Made by a program: the position numbers and the translations under genes. The notes below the pieces were generated by a model. It saw nothing but the letters and a program-made list of their open reading frames with translations, made no database searches and was not told the origin of the DNA. Below, in pieces: positions 58,217 through 64,000 of a stretch of DNA of 64,000 nucleotides. Position 1 is the stretch's first letter, and each line of letters starts with the position of its first letter. The stretch is from JAIOSF01 sp963677755 (GTDB taxonomy: Bacteria > Campylobacterota > Campylobacteria > Campylobacterales > Arcobacteraceae), in assembly GCA_963677755.1 (NCBI GenBank), contig OY782506.1, positions 1,922,001 through 1,986,000 on the forward strand, given 5' to 3'.

Positions 58217-60283
58217 ATGCAAGAAACACAAACTACAGACAACGAGATAAATGAAATCATTAATGTTGAAACAACCAATACCGAAAACAATAATGTATAT
58301 AATGGAAATCAGTTAATAGTTCAATCAAATCAAGCCTTAGATATAAAAGAGGTAGAAAATATTTTGTTCATCAAGGAACAAAATGAAGAGATAAAAAAGA
58401 AAAGAGCTATCTCAATAACTAAAGAGGTTAAAACTCATTATGGAAATAAGATTGCTCAAATAATAATTGATAAATTACTTAGAGAACAGAAGTTATTCTC
58501 ATATTTTAAGGTTACGTCAACTGATGGAACCATTGAACAAAGTACTATACATTCACTTTTCGTAGAATATGCAGAAATTTCAATAAAAGATCCTATAGAG
58601 CCAGATAATGAAACAGGAACAATTATACGTAATAATTATTTTGATGCAGAATATATAACAAATGCAAGAGCTGGAGAGGTTTATCCTATTATTTTCTCAT
58701 ATTCTGGAATTAAAAATGTATTACAGGATATAGGTTCTCATTTAAAAACAGTAAATAATACTTTTATGCTTGAAGCGTTAGCTAAGAATATTGTACTTAG
58801 TGGTATGCCTGATTCAAATATCAACAAAACGATAGATTTATTAGTTGAATATAAATATCTTGATTCTTATAATAATTTTAAAGATTTAATTAAAAAAGTA
58901 AAATGGAAATATAAAAAAAACAATGATAGCCTAGAAGATCCTGAGCTTGAAGCATTATACTTGCTAAAAAATTATGCTGTTATTGACAATAACGGTAAAT
59001 TAAAACTTGTTGATACTCAAGCTTTTACATATAAAGAATATACAAAGCAAAACCTTATGATTAAATTTGAAAATAACAAAATCATTAGAAGAGATGAAAT
59101 ATCAGGAAAATTTAAAGAGGTCAATCCTGTGCAAATTTACTTAGAAAGTAAGCACAGAAAATATTATCAAGGGAAAGTTTTTGATCCTAGTTGCTCTACT
59201 GACAACTCACAGTACAATAGTTTTAAAGGATTTAAATACAGTTTTTCAAAATTGATAAATATTGATTTTTTTAAAAATTTTGTTCAAGAGATTATCTGCA
59301 ATAGCGATAATTTGATGTTTAATATAGTTTGGTCTTTTATGGCACAAATAATTCAAGAACCGCATATAAAAATGGGAACATCTCTAGTTATGACATCTTT
59401 AGAAGGAGCAGGAAAAGGGGTATTCATGAAAGTGTTTGGAAAACTGCTTAATGGATACTTCATGTCTTCAAAAGATCATAAACGTCTTTTAGGTGAGTTT
59501 AATCAACATCTCGAAAACGTATTACTTTATTATGCAAATGAAACAACATTTAAAGATAATGATAAAGTTATTGCTGGATTAAAAAATGTTACTACAGAGG
59601 TTGACTTTACAACAGAAGTAAAAAATGGAGATACTTATTCTACTAAAAACTATACAAGAGTTGTAATTGACTCGAATGATGAAGTCCCTGTTGATATCTC
59701 TGAAGAGAGTCGAAGATTTATTCAACTTTTTGTTTCTAACTCCAAAATAGGAGATCTTGAATATTGGACTAAATTAGATGATTTAATAAATACTGAGGGA
59801 TTTTATGAATCACTGATGTTTGAAGTGTATAACTTTGACTTTTCAAGTTATAAAAACTACTTACGAAAACCACCAAAAGTTAAATTAACTCAAGAGCAGA
59901 TAAAAGAAGGATTTAGCGCAATTGAAGCTTGGTGGGAAAACTGTTTAAATGAAGCTTATATACCTGATATATATTATGATCTAACTCCTGATGAGAAACT
60001 AAATGTTCCCAAAGAGTATAGGTTTATGAGTTTTAAAAAATGGTGTGTCCGAAATGCTTATCCACATCGATTTAATGCATCAACTTTTGGTAAAGAATTT
60101 AAAAAAGTTGCTCTTTGTAACGATACTAGCTTATGCACCGAAGGCAAAATCACTATAAATGGTAAAAGACTTAACTCTTATATTTACGAAACTCTTTCTA
60201 AGTGTCGAGAAGTTTTTATTGAAAAGAAAAAGTTAAATACTAAAAATTATACATATAACGATTGGCAACTTCCAGAGAAATAA
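58217..60283 (+). CDS. DUF5906-type primase-helicase (SF3-like)
   Basis: 688 aa. A large N-terminal region of unknown fold precedes a superfamily-3-like ATPase: MTSLEGAGKGVFMKVFGKLL (Walker A around GAGKG), a Walker B-like VLLYYANETTF, and a motif C-like TRVVIDSNDEVPVDI with an arginine-rich sensor RRFIQLF. Such proteins unwind or prime element DNA. It begins with a low-complexity Asn/Thr-rich stretch. The 246-base gap before the next gene carries a perfect palindrome at 60290. Confidence 0.85.
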   Translation: MQETQTTDNEINEIINVETTNTENNNVYNGNQLIVQSNQALDIKEVENILFIKEQNEEIKKKRAISITKEVKTHYGNKIAQIIIDKLLREQKLFSYFKVTSTDGTIEQSTIHSLFVEYAEISIKDPIEPDNETGTIIRNNYFDAEYITNARAGEVYPIIFSYSGIKNVLQDIGSHLKTVNNTFMLEALAKNIVLSGMPDSNINKTIDLLVEYKYLDSYNNFKDLIKKVKWKYKKNNDSLEDPELEALYLLKNYAVIDNNGKLKLVDTQAFTYKEYTKQNLMIKFENNKIIRRDEISGKFKEVNPVQIYLESKHRKYYQGKVFDPSCSTDNSQYNSFKGFKYSFSKLINIDFFKNFVQEIICNSDNLMFNIVWSFMAQIIQEPHIKMGTSLVMTSLEGAGKGVFMKVFGKLLNGYFMSSKDHKRLLGEFNQHLENVLLYYANETTFKDNDKVIAGLKNVTTEVDFTTEVKNGDTYSTKNYTRVVIDSNDEVPVDISEESRRFIQLFVSNSKIGDLEYWTKLDDLINTEGFYESLMFEVYNFDFSSYKNYLRKPPKVKLTQEQIKEGFSAIEAWWENCLNEAYIPDIYYDLTPDEKLNVPKEYRFMSFKKWCVRNAYPHRFNASTFGKEFKKVALCNDTSLCTEGKITINGKRLNSYIYETLSKCREVFIEKKKLNTKNYTYNDWQLPEK

Positions 60284-60289
60284 TATTAG

Positions 60290-60313
60290 TTGTGGTAGTT
60301 TAAACTACCACAA
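60290..60313. repeat. 24-bp perfect palindrome after the DUF5906 gene
   Basis: TTGTGGTAGTTT (60290-60301) is followed at once by its exact complement (60302-60313), no loop, seven bases after the stop. No T-tract follows, so it is more likely an operator or replication site than a terminator. Confidence 0.85.
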
Positions 60314-60330
60314 TTGAAAATATACAAAGA

Positions 60331-60348
60331 CAGCTAGGCCAGCTAGGA
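60331..60348 (+). repeat. Tandem 9-bp repeats CAGCTAGGM
   Basis: CAGCTAGGC-CAGCTAGGA stands in direct tandem 18 bases after the palindrome. Only two copies; iteron-like. Confidence 0.5.
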
Positions 60349-60529
60349 CAATAAAATGAAAATTGCCAACAGGCTACAATTTATTAAAAATATTTTATGA
60401 AAACTCTATATGAGTAGCGCCCTTTTAATAAAACTAACAAAAAAATCAAACAACTCAACACAAAGTATAACAAATATATAGAATATCATCAAAACGATGT
60501 TTATTCAAATTCAAAATAAAGGATGTTTC

Positions 60530-60814
60530 ATGAAAACATTACAAGAGATTACTAGTGATCTCAAAAATAGATTTGGAGAAAATACCATACTAGTAGATAT
60601 ACAAGATGTTTCTGAAGTAACTGGATTAAGTGCAGGAACTATCAAAAACTACATCAATAGTGGCTATCTACTTCCGAAACATGTTAAGTTAGGATTAGGC
60701 AAAAATGCATCTATTAGGTTTTTTCTCACTGAACTTGCATACTACTTGTACTCTTTACAATCAAGAGAATATAAAGGAGGAAAAGATGGCACTTATAACA
60801 CAAATAACAGCTAA
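60530..60814 (+). CDS. AlpA-like HTH DNA-binding protein
   Basis: 94 aa from ATG 60530 (AAAGGATG upstream; a longer frame from 60497 is less likely). A helix-turn-helix DVSEVTGLSAGTIKNYINSGYLLPKH is visible, as in AlpA/excisionase-like regulators. Its end overlaps the start of the VirE gene by 29 bases, so both are coupled. In P4-like satellites AlpA activates integrase or excision genes. Confidence 0.75.
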   Translation: MKTLQEITSDLKNRFGENTILVDIQDVSEVTGLSAGTIKNYINSGYLLPKHVKLGLGKNASIRFFLTELAYYLYSLQSREYKGGKDGTYNTNNS

Positions 60815-63338
60815 TTGTGCAATGAATAAGACATTTAAAAATGATGGTACAAAAGTATCCTCAGCTAACATGGCTTATGGTAAATATCAAGTACTAACAA
60901 TTAATTCAGTAGAAGAACTTATTACCACATTTTCTAATTTAGCTTATAATCAAGCATATGTATTAGGTACACCATCGAATGGTTTATTTAATGGTGACAT
61001 AGTTGCAAGTAAAAGTATTTTTAGACAATACGATGGTTTTATAACAAGATCAAAAAATGATTTTCAACTTATTGGAGATTGTTTTTTAGTATTTGATTAT
61101 GATGGTGGTAGTGGTGAAAATGGATTTGAAGTTAAATCTAAAGAAAATTATGTAGAAGTTCTAAGAGTTATTGATCCTGAGCTAATTGATTGTGAAATTG
61201 GTGTTGTTGATGGAAGCTCTAATGGTATTTTAATTGATGGTGAGCTAAGAAGTAATGACAGCTCTTATCATGCTTGGATTAAAGTTACTAATGTAACTGA
61301 TGAAAATGTTGAAAAGTATAAAAAATTTTTGATTAATGAGGCTTGGAAAAAAGGATTTGGTCATATTAAGGTCTCTAAATCTGGTTCAATCTTACAAAGA
61401 CAAGTATTTGATGCTGCTGTTTTTTCCGCTGAGAGAATTATGTATGAATCTAAACCTAATTTAGATATTAATGTAACTAAAGAAACAACTCTAGCTTATA
61501 TAGCAAGTGGTGGGGCAAGAGACCTTAGAGCAATAACTGAAAATGATAAAGAAGGTTTTAAAATCTTTGAACATCAAAAAGCTAAGATGAAAGATGAAGC
61601 TAACAAGGTTAAAAAAAATTACATTGAGACAAAAGCAAAAGAGCTATCAGTATCTACAAATATTGATATTCAAATAGCTACAAATATACTTGAGAAAAAA
61701 GTAGAGAATGGTGAAGTAAATGCAAATGACCAACTTTACTCTCAAGAGATTGGAATCATCAAGGTGTTAGATGTGTTTTCAAATCCTAACAATTACAATA
61801 ATCTATCTATTTTAGATCCATTGGAGCCTCAAGATAATACATATAATGCAATGCTCTATGTTAATGATGGTATAAATATGATTATTCACAGTTTTAAGCA
61901 TGGGGATAAGAACTATAAACTAATTCCAAATAAAGAGGTTATAACTCAGCTTTGTGAAAATGTATATAATCAAGGTCTTGAAGAGAATAAGAAATTTGTT
62001 AAAAAAATTAAAAGCTTTTGTGAGAAAGCAAATATTGACAATATTGAAAGAAAAGAGTTTGCAACTATTTTAAAGCAGAAGAAAATTATTACAAGAATCG
62101 ATGCATTAGTATCACATCTAATGAAAGTGAAGTTTCCTGATATTATTAAAAATGATTCTGGTATTACTGTTCAAAATACAATGACAAACTTAGAAGCTTT
62201 AATAAATCATCTTAACATAGAACTTAAGTATGATGAAATACTTAAAAAAGCTGTTATTAATATTCCTGATTTACAAATTGATACTAATAATGAGATGAAT
62301 ACCAAACTAGCTTGGATTAAAAGTGAAGGAGTTAAAGTTGGATTACCTGAAAGATGTGTTGATGAGTACCTTGGAGCATTAATTGATCTTGCAAGTGAAA
62401 ACCCATTACTAGATATGATTACTTCAAAAGAATGGGATGGAAAAGATAGAATACAAGAATTGGTTGATTGTATTATTACTGAGGATGATAAAGATTATGT
62501 TTACGAAGTAAATAAAAGATGGTTAATCCAATGTGTAGCTGCTTGGGATTATGCTAGAAATTTTCCAATAGATGGAGTTATGCCTAGATTTGAGCAAGTA
62601 CTTACATTTGTTGGCGATCAAGGAAAAAATAAGACCAAGTTCTTCGAGTCATTACTTCCAAAATGCTATAGAAAGTATATGATTGCAGGTCATCATTTAG
62701 ATACTCATAATAAAGATAGTATAAAAATTGCAGTGTCTGCAGGCATAACAGAACTTGGAGAACTTGATAGTACTTTCAAAAAAGATATTGCATCCCTTAA
62801 GGCATTTTTATCTTTATCAGTAGATATATTAAGACTTCCATATGCAAAAGTTGAGTCTTCTTTTAAAAGACAAACATCATTTTGTGCCAGTGTAAATTCT
62901 GATGCATTTCTTGTTGATGAAACTGGAAATAGAAGATATTTACCTATCAAAATTTTACAAATATTATTTGATATGCTGCTTAAAATAAATAAACAACAAC
63001 TATTTGCTCAAGCATATCATGAATATATAAGTGGAACTAGATGGTGGATAGATCCAGAGTTAGATATTAAGATTCAAGAATACCTCTTGAAGAAACATAA
63101 AAAACATATTATATTAAATGCAGAGGATGATATTATAGAAAAAGTTATACAAGATACAAAAGAGGCTTTAAATACTTATCAATTATCACCTTCATTAGCT
63201 TTTAAAACAGCTACTGAGATTACTACTCATTTTAAACTAGATACTAAAAAAAGAGGTGTAATTTCAAAAATAAAAGAAGAACTGATTAAAGCAGGTATAG
63301 AATATAAACATCCAAACTTTAGAGTTATGCTAAAATAA
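60786..63338 (+). CDS. VirE-domain primase-helicase (VapE-like)
   Basis: 850 aa from ATG 60786 with AAAGGAGG ahead, which overrides the 60705 start. The N-terminal third contains LIGDCFLVFDYDGGSGENGF and HAWIKV motifs suggestive of an archaeo-eukaryotic primase fold. The C-terminal VirE domain has KEWDGKDRIQEL, Walker A VGDQGKNKTKFFE, Walker B TELGELD and the CASVNSDAFLVDETGNRRYLPI signature. It probably replicates the element. Two such proteins (this and DUF5906) in one element is unusual. A TGACGATA tandem repeat follows the stop. Confidence 0.88.
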   Translation: MALITQITANCAMNKTFKNDGTKVSSANMAYGKYQVLTINSVEELITTFSNLAYNQAYVLGTPSNGLFNGDIVASKSIFRQYDGFITRSKNDFQLIGDCFLVFDYDGGSGENGFEVKSKENYVEVLRVIDPELIDCEIGVVDGSSNGILIDGELRSNDSSYHAWIKVTNVTDENVEKYKKFLINEAWKKGFGHIKVSKSGSILQRQVFDAAVFSAERIMYESKPNLDINVTKETTLAYIASGGARDLRAITENDKEGFKIFEHQKAKMKDEANKVKKNYIETKAKELSVSTNIDIQIATNILEKKVENGEVNANDQLYSQEIGIIKVLDVFSNPNNYNNLSILDPLEPQDNTYNAMLYVNDGINMIIHSFKHGDKNYKLIPNKEVITQLCENVYNQGLEENKKFVKKIKSFCEKANIDNIERKEFATILKQKKIITRIDALVSHLMKVKFPDIIKNDSGITVQNTMTNLEALINHLNIELKYDEILKKAVINIPDLQIDTNNEMNTKLAWIKSEGVKVGLPERCVDEYLGALIDLASENPLLDMITSKEWDGKDRIQELVDCIITEDDKDYVYEVNKRWLIQCVAAWDYARNFPIDGVMPRFEQVLTFVGDQGKNKTKFFESLLPKCYRKYMIAGHHLDTHNKDSIKIAVSAGITELGELDSTFKKDIASLKAFLSLSVDILRLPYAKVESSFKRQTSFCASVNSDAFLVDETGNRRYLPIKILQILFDMLLKINKQQLFAQAYHEYISGTRWWIDPELDIKIQEYLLKKHKKHIILNAEDDIIEKVIQDTKEALNTYQLSPSLAFKTATEITTHFKLDTKKRGVISKIKEELIKAGIEYKHPNFRVMLK

Positions 63339-63347
63339 ATAACTATC

Positions 63348-63433
63348 TGACGATATGACGATAATTTTTTAATAAAAAGATAATATAGAATTAAATATAA
63401 AATATATTTTTATAAAGGTTATTAACTATCGTC
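63348..63433. repeat. TGACGATA tandem repeat with inverted partner
   Basis: TGACGATA occurs twice in tandem at 63348-63363, and its inverse TATCGTC at 63427-63433, in the gap between the VirE gene and the converging 84-aa gene. This could be a replication origin, iterons or hairpin terminator. Confidence 0.5.
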
Positions 63434-63450
63434 GTTATAGTTCTTATCGT

Positions 63451-63705
63451 TTAACTTGGATACCATTTGGCTATTTTAATTAGTAGATTTATATTTGGTA
63501 AATCTACGGCATAGGAATAGAAAAGGTTAATATCATGATGTATATCCTCTTCTGATACATACTTACCATCCAATAATTGCTTTTTATTTTTCTTATCATA
63601 CATCAACAGATGTACCGCTTCATAGTTAATAGCTTGGAGTTGAATCTCAAAATTATCTAATAAGAGTACACACTTTTCATCTTTAATGTTCCATTCTTCT
63701 TTCAT
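63451..63705 (-). CDS. Unknown 84-aa protein of the element
   Basis: 84 aa, acidic, no signal or membrane segment, starting MKEEWNIKDEKCVLLL and ending IAKWYPS. ATG 63703-63705 with AAGGAAATA upstream. Composition and a start codon with site favour a real gene, but nothing is recognised. Opposite strand to the rest, like the 446-aa gene. Confidence 0.55.
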   Translation of the reverse strand: MKEEWNIKDEKCVLLLDNFEIQLQAINYEAVHLLMYDKKNKKQLLDGKYVSEEDIHHDINLFYSYAVDLPNINLLIKIAKWYPS

Positions 63706-63757
63706 CTTGTATTTCCTTGTTTTATTATTGTATATATACTTCCTATCTTCTCAAAAA

Positions 63758-63773
63758 TTAACAAATATATATG
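63758..63773. repeat. 16-bp direct repeat, right copy (candidate att)
   Basis: TTAACAAATATATATG, identical to 55031-55046. A partial 13-base copy (TAACAAATATATA) also occurs at 60468, which weakens the att reading. Confidence 0.4.
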
Positions 63774-63908
63774 TATAGCCGCCACAGTCTAGTTTGTATA
63801 AAAACAGATAATGACATTATGGAGAGATTCCTAAGGGAGTCTTGCAATTGTGGAGTAATAGAGACTATAACCCATATGTAATTTTATACTTACAGAGTAT
63901 AGGAGTTA

Positions 63909-63939
63909 AAATAGAGTAATTGCAATAATTACTCTATTT
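63909..63939. terminator. Possible hairpin terminator
   Basis: AAATAGAGTAATT (63909-63921) pairs exactly with 63927-63939, 5-base loop, followed by AATTAAAAT; a clear T-tract is absent on either side, so it may instead be a structural element. Confidence 0.45.
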
Positions 63940-64000
63940 AATTAAAATCATACCACTCATAAGCGGTACGTTTGGCAATTTCGTAATTTTACAAACCATT

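Larger units (their letters stand above)
54850..64000. mobile_element. Integrative element (satellite-like), right end uncertain
   Basis: Integrase, excisionase-like HTH, two primase/helicases, an AlpA-like HTH and two unknown genes are clustered from about 55117 to 63705, next to ordinary chromosome genes ending at 54841. No structural phage or conjugation gene occurs. Genes are less compactly arranged and carry more intergenic palindromes and short repeats than their chromosomal neighbours. A 16-bp direct repeat (55031 and 63758) may mark the ends. Left edge lies in 54842-55116; the right edge may be near 63773 or outside. Confidence 0.75.
63706..64000. other. Gene-free right end
   Basis: It contains the right copy of the 16-bp repeat (63758-63773) and a 13-bp stem-loop at 63909-63939. 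I see no gene; whether this is element or chromosome is undecided. Confidence 0.5.

Noticed and set aside
60705..60785. N-terminal extension of the VirE protein
   Set aside because: AAAGGAGG directly precedes the ATG at 60786, and the extension overlaps the AlpA-like gene.

Overview
The window is AT-rich bacterial DNA that I assign to the Campylobacterota (Epsilonproteobacteria), most likely an Arcobacter-like sulfur oxidiser. This rests on the gene set: a complete Sox thiosulfate-oxidation system including SoxCD, a secreted sulfide:quinone oxidoreductase/flavocytochrome-type flavoprotein, MutS2 as the only MutS-type protein present here, BioV of the Helicobacter type, a short NFACT protein, and many TTG starts. 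The genus is inferred, not measured.

Layout. 1-2213 (minus): a homoserine/cysteine-type PLP enzyme, aroK and the start of hisD. 2319-5716 (plus): leuC, a Tat-exported SQR-like flavoprotein, and a small membrane protein. 5719-8800: coaE, a short spermidine-synthase-like gene, a YgaP-like membrane protein, purM and a small flavoprotein. 8900-11526: a Fur box, feoA, feoB and a small membrane/coiled-coil gene. 11521-16847: sodB, three tRNAs (Thr, Gly, Met), an NFACT/RqcH-like gene, a haem-less cytochrome-like secreted protein, a YeiH-family transporter, a degenerate HD-GYP protein and a frameshifted MOSC gene.

17267-26778 is the sulfur island: soxC and a frameshifted soxD behind one promoter, soxXYZA plus a lipoprotein gene behind another, then a terminator, a 17-bp perfect inverted repeat, soxB, an alpha/beta hydrolase, and a SoxW-like thioredoxin and a DsrE-family protein on the opposite strand. 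SoxXA loads thiosulfate onto the SoxY carrier (held by SoxZ), SoxB removes sulfate, and SoxCD oxidises the remaining sulfane sulfur.

26883-39316 is housekeeping: CIRCE-groESL, a large porin-like protein, cca, thrS-infC-rpmI-rplT, rnc-aroC, amt-glnB and a beta-carbonic anhydrase. 39518-44812 (minus) is a complete rRNA operon (16S, tRNA-Ile, tRNA-Ala, 23S, 5S) behind a consensus TTGACA-17-TATAAT promoter at 45168-45196. 45311-54841 (minus) is a long tightly packed operon-like run: ybgC-type thioesterase, aroB, mscS-type channel, mtaB, a protease-dead FtsH-like ATPase, bioV, mog, mutS2 and a secreted protein.

From about 54850 to the window end there is an integrative element: excisionase-like HTH, tyrosine integrase, an unknown 446-aa helical protein on the opposite strand, a DUF5906-type primase/helicase, an AlpA-like HTH, a VirE-type primase/helicase and an unknown 84-aa protein. 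No capsid, tail, conjugation or lysis genes are visible, so it looks like a satellite or small integrative replicon. Its right end is either near 63773 (a 16-bp direct repeat with 55031) or beyond the window. The element, and especially its unknown 446-aa cargo gene, is the best candidate for undescribed biology here; the protease-dead FtsH paralogue is second.
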